Assembly: GCA_017458845.1 (NCBI GenBank)
Contig: JAFSZY010000014.1
Location: 1-64,000 of the forward strand
Length of the DNA: 64,000 nt
Direction: 5' to 3'
Source of the DNA: Ruminococcus sp.
Lineage (GTDB): Bacteria; Bacillota; Clostridia; Oscillospirales; Acutalibacteraceae
Shown here: positions 33,012 through 41,933 of the stretch, piece after piece
Numbering within the stretch: position 1 is the stretch's first letter
How the letters are laid out: each line of letters begins with the position of its first letter
Notes under the pieces: generated by a model
The model's database searches: none
The model's input: only the letters and a program-made list of their open reading frames with translations
What the model was told of the DNA's origin: nothing
Program-made: the position numbers and the translations under genes

Positions 33012-33923
33012 ATGGGACTTTTCAGTAAAATAAAAGAAGGTCTTAAAAAGACCCGTGACAGTGTAATCGGTCAGATTGACTCTATGCTGAAGTCATTCAC
33101 CAAAATTGACGAGGAACTCTTTGAAGAATTAGAGGAGCTTCTTGTAATGGGTGACGTCGGTGTGGCTACTGCCGAGGATATATGCGAAAAGGTTAAACTC
33201 CGCGTCAAAGAGACAGGTACAACCGACCCCGCAGAAATCCGTAATTTATTGCAGGAAGTTGTGGCAGAAATGCTCACAGGCGGTCAGGAGCTTAAGATCG
33301 ACACAAAACCGTCAGTTGTGCTCGTTATCGGTGTCAACGGCGTGGGCAAGACCACCACAATCGGCAAAATGGCAAACCGCTTTAAGAACGACGGTAAAAA
33401 AGTTTTGCTCGCCGCAGCCGATACATTCCGCGCGGCGGCTATCGACCAGCTTCAGATTTGGGCTGACCGCAGCGGCTGTGATATCATAAAGCAGAACGAG
33501 GGCAGCGACCCCGCGGCAGTTGTTTACGACTCTATCTCCGCCTCCAAGGCGAGAGGCACTGATGTTATCATTGCCGACACAGCGGGTAGACTTCACAACA
33601 AAAAACACCTTATGGATGAGCTCGCTAAGATTAACAGAGTTATCGATCGTGAGCTGCCTGACGCTGATAAGGAAATCCTTCTTGTTCTGGACGCCACAAC
33701 AGGCCAGAATGCCGTATCCCAGGTTGAGCATTTTAAAGAAGCTACAGGCATTACCGGTATAGTTCTCACGAAGCTCGACGGAACTGCCAAGGGTGGAATA
33801 ATTCTCGCTATCAAAAACACTCTCGACGTTCCCGTTAAGTTCATCGGAGTTGGCGAGCAGATAGACGACTTACAGCCGTTTGACCCCGAAGAGTTTTCAA
33901 AAGCATTATTTGATTTCAGTTGA
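33012..33923 (+). CDS. ftsY: Signal recognition particle receptor FtsY
   Basis: The 303-residue SRP GTPase has a short N domain (1-95) and no acidic A domain. G motifs are GVNGVGKTTTIGKMA (108-122), DTFRAAAIDQL, DTAGRL and TKLDGTAKGG; GVGEQIDDLQPFDP closes the family pattern. It docks ribosome-SRP complexes at the membrane. ffh and ylxM, often downstream, are absent; rdgB follows after 3 bases. Confidence 0.97.
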   Translation: MGLFSKIKEGLKKTRDSVIGQIDSMLKSFTKIDEELFEELEELLVMGDVGVATAEDICEKVKLRVKETGTTDPAEIRNLLQEVVAEMLTGGQELKIDTKPSVVLVIGVNGVGKTTTIGKMANRFKNDGKKVLLAAADTFRAAAIDQLQIWADRSGCDIIKQNEGSDPAAVVYDSISASKARGTDVIIADTAGRLHNKKHLMDELAKINRVIDRELPDADKEILLVLDATTGQNAVSQVEHFKEATGITGIVLTKLDGTAKGGIILAIKNTLDVPVKFIGVGEQIDDLQPFDPEEFSKALFDFS

Positions 33924-33926
33924 GTT

Positions 33927-34529
33927 ATGAAGTTTATTATCGCGACTAATAATCCCAAAAAACTGGTTGAGCTCGAACGAATACTCAACCCTTTGGGTAT
34001 AAACGCCGTAACGGCAAAGCAGGAGGGAATATCCCTCGCGGACGTTGAGGAAAACGGCAAAACATTTAAAGAAAACTCTTTTATAAAAGCGTACGCAGCT
34101 TGTTCAAAGTCGGGATTACCCGCTATCGCTGACGATTCGGGAATTTGTGTTGACGCGTTAAACGGCGAGCCGGGGATATATTCCGCTCGGTTCGGAGGAG
34201 AAAACGCCACAGACAGCGACAAAAACAAGTTGATTCTCAGTAAGCTGAAGGATGAAACAGACCGCAAAGCTCACTACACCTGCGCAATCACCTGTGTATT
34301 CCCGAACGGCAATATTATTCAGGTTGAAGATTATTGCTATGGTGAGATTGCAACAAAGCCCGAGGGCTCGGGAGGTTTCGGCTACGACCCGATTTTTCTA
34401 TATAACGGCAAATCCTTCGGTTATTATACCGCTGAGGAAAAGGATAAAGTCAGCCACAGAGGAAAGGCGCTAAGAGCTTTTAAAGAAGAATTAGTCAAGT
34501 ATTTGGAGGACAATAATGTTAACCAGTAA
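33927..34529 (+). CDS. rdgB: XTP/dITP diphosphatase (RdgB/HAM1)
   Basis: The 200-residue protein begins MKFIIATNNPKKLVELERIL and has ADDSGICVDALNGEPGIYSARF and EGSGGFGYDPIF, then SHRGKAL. It removes deaminated purine nucleotides such as ITP and XTP. It overlaps yhbY by 14 bases. Confidence 0.95.
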   Translation: MKFIIATNNPKKLVELERILNPLGINAVTAKQEGISLADVEENGKTFKENSFIKAYAACSKSGLPAIADDSGICVDALNGEPGIYSARFGGENATDSDKNKLILSKLKDETDRKAHYTCAITCVFPNGNIIQVEDYCYGEIATKPEGSGGFGYDPIFLYNGKSFGYYTAEEKDKVSHRGKALRAFKEELVKYLEDNNVNQ

Positions 34530-34818
34530 ACAGCGGGCATATTTGAGAAGCTTAGCAAATGGTATAGATACAATATTATATGTCGGGAAAGGCGGAATGT
34601 CGGAGCAGATTATCAAACAGGCTGACGACGCTCTGACGGCGCGCGAGCTAATCAAGGGTAAATGCATTGAAAACTGTCCGTTAACTCCGCGTGAAGCGGC
34701 GGATATTCTTTCCAAAAAGACTGACAGCGATTCTGTACAAATTATCGGTTCGAAGTTTGTGCTTTACAGACCTAATCCCGACGAGCCTGTTATAAAGCTT
34801 CCTAAAGTAAAAAAATAG
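34516..34818 (+). CDS. yhbY: YhbY-type CRM-domain RNA-binding protein
   Basis: The 100-residue protein has the CRM fold signs LTSKQRAYLRSLANGIDTILYVGKGGMSE, ALTARELIKGKCIENC and IIGSKFVLYRPNPD. The family binds pre-50S particles. It starts inside the end of rdgB. Confidence 0.9.
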   Translation: MLTSKQRAYLRSLANGIDTILYVGKGGMSEQIIKQADDALTARELIKGKCIENCPLTPREAADILSKKTDSDSVQIIGSKFVLYRPNPDEPVIKLPKVKK

Positions 34819-34842
34819 ATTTTAATAAAAGGGCGTGATAAC

Positions 34843-35424
34843 GTGAACAAGGCAGAATATCTGTCCCTTATTAAAGGAAGAATGGGACAAAGGCGTTATA
34901 TCCACAGCGTGAATGTCGCTCAGTCGGCTGTCGAGCTTGCCCGCCATTACGGCGCAAACGATGAAAAAGCCGAAATAGCGGGCATATTGCATGACTCCTG
35001 CAAGGAAATCCCCAAGGATGAAATGTTGCAAATTATGACGCGCGGTGGTATAATACTTGACGCTGTTGAAAAAGGCACGTCAAAGCTTTGGCACCCCATA
35101 GCGGGCAGTGTGTACGCGCGCGATACTCTGGGTATAGACGATGAGGAAATAATAAACGCGATACGTTATCACACAACAGGCAGAGCGGGTATGTCCCTTC
35201 TCGAAAAGATTATTTTCATCGCAGACTTTATTTCCGCAGAGAGAGATTATGACGGTGTTGATATAATGCGCCAAAAGGCGTTCGAGTGTCTTGAGGACGC
35301 TATGCTCTTCGGCTTGCAGTTTACAATCACCGATTTAACAAAAAGAAAAATGACTATACATAGCAACGCGCTTGCTTGCTATAACGATGCTATTTTATAT
35401 TTAGAAAAGAAAGGTTTGTTATAA
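34843..35424 (+). CDS. yqeK: YqeK-type HD hydrolase (Ap4A hydrolase family)
   Basis: The 193-residue HD protein has RYIHSVNVAQSAVELA, the metal HD in GILHDSCKE, HPIAGSVYARD and AIRYHTTGRAGMSLLEKIIFIADFI (within the family pattern). YqeK enzymes cleave symmetrical dinucleoside tetraphosphates. The start is GTG. In most Firmicutes nadD lies between yhbY and yqeK; here only 24 bases separate them. It overlaps rsfS by one base. Confidence 0.9.
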   Translation: MNKAEYLSLIKGRMGQRRYIHSVNVAQSAVELARHYGANDEKAEIAGILHDSCKEIPKDEMLQIMTRGGIILDAVEKGTSKLWHPIAGSVYARDTLGIDDEEIINAIRYHTTGRAGMSLLEKIIFIADFISAERDYDGVDIMRQKAFECLEDAMLFGLQFTITDLTKRKMTIHSNALACYNDAILYLEKKGLL

Positions 35425-35780
35425 TGACAACTTATGAACAGGCTGTAAAAATTGCCGAGATACTTGACAGCAAGCTCGGTCAGGAAATCAGAATTATCGA
35501 AATCACAGACGTTACCGTACTGGCGGATTATATGGTGTTCGCCACAGGACGCAGCAGTACACAGGTAAAGGCTCTTGCCGATGAGGTTGAGTTCAAAATG
35601 AACGAGGCGGGAATCTCTGTCAATCATATTGAGGGACACCGCTCCAACAGCTGGATTCTGCTTGATTATACGGACGTTATCGTGAATGTATTTAACGAAG
35701 AAGCGAGAAAGTTCTATGACCTTGAGCGTTTGTGGCAGGACGGCAAGGAAGTAGATTTGTCAGATATATTAAAAGATTAA
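35424..35780 (+). CDS. rsfS: Ribosomal silencing factor RsfS
   Basis: The 118-residue protein has KIAEILDSKLGQEIRIIEI, VLADYMVFATGRSSTQVKALADEV and EGHRSNSWILLDYTDVIVNVF, then YDLERLW. It binds L14 and blocks subunit joining in starvation. It is coupled to yqeK by TAATG. Confidence 0.96.
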   Translation: MTTYEQAVKIAEILDSKLGQEIRIIEITDVTVLADYMVFATGRSSTQVKALADEVEFKMNEAGISVNHIEGHRSNSWILLDYTDVIVNVFNEEARKFYDLERLWQDGKEVDLSDILKD

Positions 35781-35795
35781 TCGGAAGGTGATTTT

Positions 35796-38210
35796 ATGAA
35801 GTACAACCACAAAGCGGTTGAACCTAAATGGCAAAAAATATGGGAGGATAAAGGCGTATTTCACGCGTCAAACGATACTTCCAAGGAGAAGTTTTACGCT
35901 CTTATAGAATTTCCGTATCCCTCGGGACAGGGACTCCACGTTGGACATCCCCGTCCGTACACAGCTCTTGATACGGTAGCCCGCAAAAGACGTCTGCAGG
36001 GATATAACGTTCTGTATCCTATCGGTTGGGACGCTTTTGGGCTTCCCACAGAGAACTACGCTATCAAGAATCACATTCATCCCGAAATAGTTACCAAGAA
36101 CAATATCGAGCGTTTTAAGAAGCAGATTCAGTCACTCGGCATTTCCTTTGACTGGAGCCGTGAAATAAACACCACAGACCCGGATTATTACAAGTGGACA
36201 CAGTGGATTTTTCTTCAGCTCTTTAAACATGATTTAGCTTACAAAAAGGAAATGAACGTCAACTGGTGTACTTCCTGTAAGTGTGTTCTTGCTAACGAAG
36301 AGGTTGTAAACGGCGTTTGTGAGCGCTGCGGAAGCGAGGTTATCCACAAAGTAAAATCCCAGTGGATGCTTAAAATCACCGCGTACGCCGATAGACTCAT
36401 CAACGACCTTGATTTGGTGGACTATCCCGCCAGAGTAAAGGCTCAGCAGAAGAACTGGATTGGTCGTTCCACAGGCGCGGAGGTTGACTTCAAGACCACA
36501 ACAGACGATACTCTCACAGTATATACAACCCGATGTGATACATTGTTCGGCGCTACATATATGGTTATTTCTCCCGAGCATCCGCTGATTGAAAAGTGGG
36601 CTGATAAGCTCAAAAATATTGATGAGGTAAGAGATTATCAGCTTCAGGCGTCAAAAAAATCCGACTTTGAACGTACCGAGGTTGCCAAGGACAAGACAGG
36701 TATACGCCTCGATGGCGTTGAAGCGATTAATCCTGTCAACAATACTCAGATTCCGATTTTCGTGTCCGACTATGTACTTGTTTCATACGGTACTGGCGCG
36801 ATTATGGCTGTTCCCGCTCACGATACCCGTGACTGGGAGTTCGCAAAGAAGTTTGACCTGCCTATTATCGAAGTTGTAAAGGGCGGCAATGACGTTCAGG
36901 AAGAAGCGTTCACGGACTGCGCCACAGGTACTCTTGTTAACTCGGGATTTATTAACGGACTCTCTGTTGAGGACGCTCAGAAGAAGATGATTTCCTGGTT
37001 AGAGGAAAACGGCGTCGGCAAAGCTAAAGTCAATTATAAACTGCGCGACTGGGTGTTCTCGCGCCAGCGTTACTGGGGCGAGCCTATCCCGATTGTACAT
37101 TGCGATAAATGCGGATATGTTCCGCTCGATGAGAGCGAGCTACCGCTTAAACTTCCTATGGTTGATTCCTATGAGCCCACAGATACAGGCGAGTCTCCGC
37201 TCGCTAAAATGACCGACTGGATTAACACCACATGTCCCTGCTGCGGCGGAAAAGCAGTCAGAGAAACCGACACAATGCCTCAGTGGGCTGGTTCGTCATG
37301 GTATTTCCTCAGATATATGGATCCGCACAACAACGAGGCTTTGGCTTCCAAGGAAGCGCTTGATTATTGGTCTCCCATTGACTGGTACAACGGCGGTATG
37401 GAACACACAACTCTCCACCTGCTCTACAGCCGTTTCTGGCATAAATTCCTTTACGACCTCAAGGTTGTTCCCACTCCCGAGCCGTACGCGAAACGTACAA
37501 GCCACGGAATGATTCTCGGAGAGAACGGCGAAAAGATGTCCAAGTCCAGAGGCAACGTGGTAAACCCCGATGATATCGTTAACGAGTATGGCGCCGATAC
37601 AATGCGTCTGTACGAGATGTTTATCGGCGACTTTGAGAAAGCCGCTCCATGGAGTCCGTCGAGCATCAGAGGCTGCCGCAGATTTGTGGAGCGTTTCTGG
37701 AACTTGCAGAACATTCTTGTTGACGGCGACGCTATCCGCCCCGAACTTGAGAGCTCATTCCATAAAGCTATCAAGAAGGTAGGGGAGGACATCGAGAATA
37801 TCAAGTTTAACACAGCTATCGCGGCTTTAATGTCTTTAATCAACGACGTATCAGCTTTTGGCTCAATCTCCAAAAAAGAGCTCGGCATATTTGCTATACT
37901 GCTCAGTCCGTTTGCTCCTCACGTTTCCGAGGAAGTTTGGGAAGTTTGCTCGCTGGGCGAGGGTATACTTGCTGAACAGAGCTGGCCCGAGTACGACGAG
38001 AGCAAATGCGTTGAGGAAACCATCGAGATTGCCGTTCAGGTCAACGGAAAAATCAAAGCAAGACTCAACATCCCCGTTGACGCCGAGCAGGATGATGTTC
38101 TGGCGCTCGCAAAGGCTGACGATAACGTAGCTAAAGCCATTGACGGAATGAATATTATCAAAGAAATATACGTTAAGGGACGTATTGTGAACATTGTTGT
38201 AAAACCCTGA
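35796..38210 (+). CDS. leuS: Leucyl-tRNA synthetase
   Basis: The 804-residue class I synthetase has the HIGH-type [14 protein letters not shown] (about 47-60), the zinc Cys cluster [14 protein letters not shown] with CERCG, the CP1 editing domain ([25 protein letters not shown]) and the KMSKS loop [12 protein letters not shown]. Length is usual. No T-box leader is seen; it is 15 bases after rsfS with its own AAGGTG site. Confidence 0.98.
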   Translation: MKYNHKAVEPKWQKIWEDKGVFHASNDTSKEKFYALIEFPYPSGQGLHVGHPRPYTALDTVARKRRLQGYNVLYPIGWDAFGLPTENYAIKNHIHPEIVTKNNIERFKKQIQSLGISFDWSREINTTDPDYYKWTQWIFLQLFKHDLAYKKEMNVNWCTSCKCVLANEEVVNGVCERCGSEVIHKVKSQWMLKITAYADRLINDLDLVDYPARVKAQQKNWIGRSTGAEVDFKTTTDDTLTVYTTRCDTLFGATYMVISPEHPLIEKWADKLKNIDEVRDYQLQASKKSDFERTEVAKDKTGIRLDGVEAINPVNNTQIPIFVSDYVLVSYGTGAIMAVPAHDTRDWEFAKKFDLPIIEVVKGGNDVQEEAFTDCATGTLVNSGFINGLSVEDAQKKMISWLEENGVGKAKVNYKLRDWVFSRQRYWGEPIPIVHCDKCGYVPLDESELPLKLPMVDSYEPTDTGESPLAKMTDWINTTCPCCGGKAVRETDTMPQWAGSSWYFLRYMDPHNNEALASKEALDYWSPIDWYNGGMEHTTLHLLYSRFWHKFLYDLKVVPTPEPYAKRTSHGMILGENGEKMSKSRGNVVNPDDIVNEYGADTMRLYEMFIGDFEKAAPWSPSSIRGCRRFVERFWNLQNILVDGDAIRPELESSFHKAIKKVGEDIENIKFNTAIAALMSLINDVSAFGSISKKELGIFAILLSPFAPHVSEEVWEVCSLGEGILAEQSWPEYDESKCVEETIEIAVQVNGKIKARLNIPVDAEQDDVLALAKADDNVAKAIDGMNIIKEIYVKGRIVNIVVKP

Positions 38211-38253
38211 AAAAATTGTTTTTAGTATTTATTAACTAATTTTTTGATAGGTA

Positions 38254-38283
38254 TTGACATTTTATGTTTACTTAGTGTATAAT
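38254..38283 (+). promoter_or_regulatory. Promoter of rpsU
   Basis: TTGACA (38254-38259) and TATAAT (38278-38283) with an 18-base spacer. Confidence 0.8.
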
Positions 38284-38335
38284 AATTATTGCATTATTTG
38301 CAAATTACCCATTTAAGATGGGAGGGAAATAGAAA

Positions 38336-38512
38336 ATGTCAGAGGTAAGACTTAAAGAAAATGAATCTCTCGAAAGCGCATTGAGAAGATTCAAGAAACA
38401 GTGTGCCAGAGCTGGCGTAATTGCTGAGGTTCGCAAGAGAGAAGCTTATGAGAAGCCTTCCGTAAAGCGTAAGAAGAAATCCGAAGCAGCTCGTAAACGC
38501 AAGTATAGGTAA
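38336..38512 (+). CDS. rpsU: 30S ribosomal protein S21
   Basis: This 58-residue gene begins [20 protein letters not shown], continues with [20 protein letters not shown] and ends in a Lys/Arg-rich tail ([15 protein letters not shown]). That is the whole of a typical Firmicutes S21. The start has GGGAGG about 10 bases upstream. A small CCCAT/ATGGG stem in the leader (about 38308-38322) overlaps the beginning of that site. A good terminator follows, so it is a single-gene unit. Confidence 0.96.
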   Translation: MSEVRLKENESLESALRRFKKQCARAGVIAEVRKREAYEKPSVKRKKKSEAARKRKYR

Positions 38513-38518
38513 TTATTT

Positions 38519-38546
38519 AAGCGGACAGGCTTACTGTCCGCTTTTA
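38519..38546 (+). terminator. Terminator after rpsU
   Basis: AGCGGACAG/CTGTCCGCT stem, loop GCTTA, followed by TTTAT. Confidence 0.85.
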
Positions 38547-38571
38547 TACTTTTATTCAACAGGAGTAAATT

Positions 38572-39003
38572 ATGAAAAAAGTATTAGTATTATTAGGTCC
38601 CAACCTCAATATGGTTGGTGTACGTGAGAAAGGTATCTACGGTACCGAAACCGCCGAGGATATCAGCACACAGACTATTAAATACGCTGAGAATAACGGC
38701 TTTAACGCTGATGTCTATCAGTCAAACCACGAGGGCGATTTAATAGATAAGATACATTTTGCCAAAGATAACTATGACGGTGTTGTTATTAACGCCGGCG
38801 CGCTTACTCACTACAGCTACGCTCTTCGTGACGCTATAGCCTGTGTTGATATTCCGTTTGTTGAGGTTCATATGTCCAACATTCACGCTCGTGAGGAATT
38901 CCGTCATACCTCCGTGATTGCGCCCGTATGCAAAGGTCAAATCGCGGGATTCGGCAAGCAGAGCTATTTTCTGGCTATTGAAGCATTAAAGGATTTGATT
39001 TAA
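38572..39003 (+). CDS. aroQ: 3-dehydroquinate dehydratase, type II
   Basis: The 143-residue protein begins with the type II signature LLGPNLNMVGVREKGIYG and has YQSNHEGDLIDKIH, VINAGALTHYSYALRDAI, EVHMSNIHAREEFRH and the final IAGFGKQSY. It makes 3-dehydroshikimate in the shikimate pathway. It is followed at once by the M24 peptidase gene. Confidence 0.96.
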   Translation: MKKVLVLLGPNLNMVGVREKGIYGTETAEDISTQTIKYAENNGFNADVYQSNHEGDLIDKIHFAKDNYDGVVINAGALTHYSYALRDAIACVDIPFVEVHMSNIHAREEFRHTSVIAPVCKGQIAGFGKQSYFLAIEALKDLI

Positions 39004-40086
39004 TTGAACGCTTTTGAGCAAAGAATTAACGGTATCCGAGCTATACTCGATAAATCCCAAGCCGCGCTTATTAATAACGGCAACGATGTCTATTACTTTT
39101 CGGGCATTCAGAACTGCGAGGGATATGTACTTATCACAAATGATAAGTCATATCTTTTCGTGGACTTTAGGTATTATGAAACAGCAAAAGTACATTGCGG
39201 CTCCTGCAAGGTTGTTGAGTTTAAGTCCTTTTACGATAGCCTTAAAACTGTTTTAAAGGACAGCGAGACTAAATCCTTATTGATTGAAAACAGTTTTGTC
39301 AGTCTGAGTTTGTATAACAAGTTTATTAAAGAATTCAACTCTATCGGTGTTTCTGTGGTTTCTGATGATACGCTTGTTAAGACGATTAACAATTTGAGGA
39401 TTATAAAAAGTGATGACGAAATCAATTTCATAGCCGAAGCCCAGAAGATAACCGAAAAAGCATATAATGAAGTTTTAAATATTGTTAAACCGGGCGTGAG
39501 CGAGAGAACTGTCGCCGTGGAGCTTGAGTATCTGCTGAGAAAATATGGCGCTGACAGCGTTTCATTTGACCTCATTACCATTACAGGTAAAAATACCTCA
39601 CTTCCTCACGGCGTACCCGGTGATAATATCGTTAGCGAGGGCGACTTCTTCACAATGGATATCGGCGCGCTTTACAAGGGCTATCACAGCGATATGACGC
39701 GTACTGTAGCGGTTAAGAGCTGTGACGATTTTCAGCGTGGGATTTATGATATAGTTTTTAATGCTCAGACTGCCGCTTTATCAAAGGTTAAAGCTGGGGT
39801 AAAGGCGAGCGAAATTGACAAGACCGCCAGAGATATTATAACCGACTGCGGTTACGGCGAAAATTTCGGACATTCCACAGGTCACGGCGTGGGGCTGGAT
39901 ATCCATGAAATGCCGTATGTCAGCTCAAAGAGTGAAACTATTTTGTTCGAAAATATGGTGATTACAGTTGAACCCGGGATTTATCTCGAAAACAGGTTCG
40001 GCGTTCGTATTGAGGACATGGTTTTGGTGAAGCGGGACGGCTTTATGAATTTCGTTGCCTTGCCAAAAGAACTTATTGTTGTATAA
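39004..40086 (+). CDS. pepP: M24 family Xaa-Pro aminopeptidase
   Basis: The 360-residue protein has a creatinase-like N-terminal half and a pita-bread catalytic half. Metal ligands are in FTMDIGALYKGYHSDMTRTVA, GHSTGHGVGLDIHE, VEPGIYLE and GVRIEDMVLV. It removes N-terminal residues before proline. The start is TTG directly after the aroQ stop, with AAAGGA 9 bases upstream. The aroQ-pepP-efp order is conserved in Firmicutes. Confidence 0.92.
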   Translation: MNAFEQRINGIRAILDKSQAALINNGNDVYYFSGIQNCEGYVLITNDKSYLFVDFRYYETAKVHCGSCKVVEFKSFYDSLKTVLKDSETKSLLIENSFVSLSLYNKFIKEFNSIGVSVVSDDTLVKTINNLRIIKSDDEINFIAEAQKITEKAYNEVLNIVKPGVSERTVAVELEYLLRKYGADSVSFDLITITGKNTSLPHGVPGDNIVSEGDFFTMDIGALYKGYHSDMTRTVAVKSCDDFQRGIYDIVFNAQTAALSKVKAGVKASEIDKTARDIITDCGYGENFGHSTGHGVGLDIHEMPYVSSKSETILFENMVITVEPGIYLENRFGVRIEDMVLVKRDGFMNFVALPKELIVV

Positions 40087-40089
40087 TAC

Positions 40090-40118
40090 TTGCATTTTTA
40101 TATAATTTTATGTATAAT
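40090..40118 (+). promoter_or_regulatory. Promoter of efp
   Basis: TTGCAT (40090-40095) and TATAAT (40113-40118) with a 17-base spacer. Confidence 0.7.
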
Positions 40119-40160
40119 TAAAATATCAAATTATGATTAAATTTTTCAGGAGGTATAATT

Positions 40161-40718
40161 ATGATTTCTGCAGGTGATTTCAGAAACGGCGTAACTTTTG
40201 AAATGGATGGACAGGTTGTTTCCATCATTGAGTTTCAGCACGTTAAACCCGGTAAGGGCGCGGCTTTTGTAAGAACAAAGATTAGAAACGTTATTACTGG
40301 CGCCGTTGTTGAAAAGTCATTTAACCCTAACGATAAATATCCCACAGCGTTTATCGAGAGAAGAGATATGGAGTACAGCTACAACGACGGCGAGCTCTAT
40401 TACTTTATGGATACCGAAACTTGGGAGCAGATTCCGATTAACGCGAGCGTTCTCGGCGACAACTTCAAGTTTGTCAAGGAGAATATGATGTGCAAGATTC
40501 TTTCCTACAAGGGCAACGTATTCGGCGTAGAGCCCCCCAACTTTGTAGAGCTTGAGGTCACAAAGACCGACCCCGGCTTTGCGGGCAACACAGCTACCAA
40601 CGCCACAAAACCCGCTACTGTTGAGACAGGCGCTGAGGTTAAGGTTCCTCTGTTCATTAACGAGGGCGAAGTTATCCAGATTGATACACGCACAGGCGAT
40701 TATCTGGGCAGAGCGTAA
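40161..40718 (+). CDS. efp: Elongation factor P
   Basis: The 185-residue protein has the three beta-barrel domains of EF-P. The tip loop is [12 protein letters not shown] with K32 at the modified position. [17 protein letters not shown] and the ending [24 protein letters not shown] are typical. It relieves stalling at polyproline. The ribosome site is AGGAGGT. Confidence 0.98.
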   Translation: MISAGDFRNGVTFEMDGQVVSIIEFQHVKPGKGAAFVRTKIRNVITGAVVEKSFNPNDKYPTAFIERRDMEYSYNDGELYYFMDTETWEQIPINASVLGDNFKFVKENMMCKILSYKGNVFGVEPPNFVELEVTKTDPGFAGNTATNATKPATVETGAEVKVPLFINEGEVIQIDTRTGDYLGRA

Positions 40719-40727
40719 GGAGTTATT

Positions 40728-41144
40728 ATGGCATACGAATATATGAGTCCCGGCGAAAAGGCGGCTTATCTCAAAGGTTTAGCCGAGGGTTTAGACCTCG
40801 ATAAATCCAAACCCGAGGGCAAGCTTATCGACGCTATGCTCGATTTGCTCTATGACATCACCGATGAGATGAACGCAATGGAAGAACGCGTTGATCAAAT
40901 CGAAGACGAGTATTATGACGACTTTGACGAAGATTTCGATGATGACTTTGATTTCGATGACTTTGACGAGGAGAATCCGGACTACGAGGTAACCTGTCCC
41001 GACTGCGGAGCTGAGGTAGTAGTTGACGAGGATACCCTCATCGAGGGAGAAATCCCTTGTCCTAACTGCGGCGGCGTACTGGAATTTGACTTTTCAAGTC
41101 TTTTTGACGCTGATAAGGACGACAGCGAGGAACTTCCGTTTTAA
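40728..41144 (+). CDS. CD1247 N-terminal domain-type acidic zinc-ribbon protein
   Basis: The 138-residue protein starts with the helical YMSPGEKAAYLKGLAEGLDLD / KLIDAMLDLLYDITDEM region of the clostridial CD1247-type family. A very acidic linker (about 62-86) follows, then a zinc ribbon with two Cys pairs (CPDCG, CPNCG). Function is unknown. It lies 9 bases after efp, its usual neighbour in clostridia. A terminator follows. Confidence 0.78.
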   Translation: MAYEYMSPGEKAAYLKGLAEGLDLDKSKPEGKLIDAMLDLLYDITDEMNAMEERVDQIEDEYYDDFDEDFDDDFDFDDFDEENPDYEVTCPDCGAEVVVDEDTLIEGEIPCPNCGGVLEFDFSSLFDADKDDSEELPF

Positions 41145-41157
41145 ACTGTAACACTTA

Positions 41158-41195
41158 TAACACCTCTCGTGTAGTATAACGAGGGGTGTTTTTTT
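41158..41195 (+). terminator. Terminator after the CD1247-type gene, overlapping the yunB start
   Basis: ACACCTCTCGT pairs with ACGAGGGGTGT (8-base loop) and is followed by seven T. The 3' arm contains GAGGGG (41181-41186), the apparent ribosome site of yunB, and the TTG start lies at the end of the T run. Confidence 0.82.
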
Positions 41196-41832
41196 GCTTT
41201 GTAAATCTAAAAACAATAAAAATAGCAAGCTTAAAAAAACAATCATCGCGCTTATATCTTTTTTGTTGGCTGTTGTAGTAATTTTTGAAATACAGGCTAT
41301 TCCGTTCACGAGGAAATATGTAAAAAGTATGTCCAAAATGTATTCCTCACGAATAATAGCGGAAACAATTGATAATGTTCAGGAAAAAACAGGGTATACA
41401 TATTCTGATTTAGTCTTGGTAAAATATTCAGACAACGGGGACGTAAAGTCGATTACCGAGAACACAATCAATGTAAACAAGTTCAAGTCACAAGTAACAA
41501 GAGAAATTCAGCAAAAACTCGATCAAAAAACAATGTACAGTTTCGATTTGCCTTTAGGCGCTTTTACAGATGTTACGGTACTAAACAACTTTGGTCCTAA
41601 TATCGAAATCAACTTTATGCTGACAGGTTCGGTAAACTGCAAGCTGAAGAGCACATTTGAGAGTGGTGGGGTTAACCAGACGGTACATCATATTAATCTG
41701 TCTGTTTCAACAGATATAATTACAATCAGCCCAGAGTATACCGAACAAAACAAATTTGTTACGGATTACGAAATCGCTCAGACCGTTATAGTGGGCACAA
41801 CACCATCAACTTTCGCAGATATTGTACGATAA
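41194..41832 (+). CDS. yunB: Sporulation protein YunB
   Basis: The 212-residue protein has a Lys-rich start, one membrane segment (about 15-34) and the YunB body: SSRIIAETIDNVQEK, LVLVKYSDNGDVKSITENT, FDLPLGAFTDVTVLNNFGP and ISPEYTEQNKFVTDYEIAQTVIVG. In Bacillus it is needed for normal spore formation (sigma-E regulon). The only usable start is TTG 41194; its ribosome site GAGGGG is part of a terminator stem, so translation of readthrough RNA may be blocked. No clear separate promoter was found between the two genes. Confidence 0.82.
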   Translation: MLCKSKNNKNSKLKKTIIALISFLLAVVVIFEIQAIPFTRKYVKSMSKMYSSRIIAETIDNVQEKTGYTYSDLVLVKYSDNGDVKSITENTINVNKFKSQVTREIQQKLDQKTMYSFDLPLGAFTDVTVLNNFGPNIEINFMLTGSVNCKLKSTFESGGVNQTVHHINLSVSTDIITISPEYTEQNKFVTDYEIAQTVIVGTTPSTFADIVR

Positions 41833-41867
41833 GAACAAAATATCCACAAAATATAGCGTATTTGGTA

Positions 41868-41896
41868 TTGTATTATTTTTTTATTTGTGCTATAAT
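41868..41896 (+). promoter_or_regulatory. Promoter of miaB operon
   Basis: TTGTAT (41868-41873) and TATAAT (41891-41896) with a 17-base spacer. Confidence 0.65.
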
Positions 41897-41933
41897 TTCT
41901 TAGATATGTTTAAGATTGGGGTATTTTTTCTAA

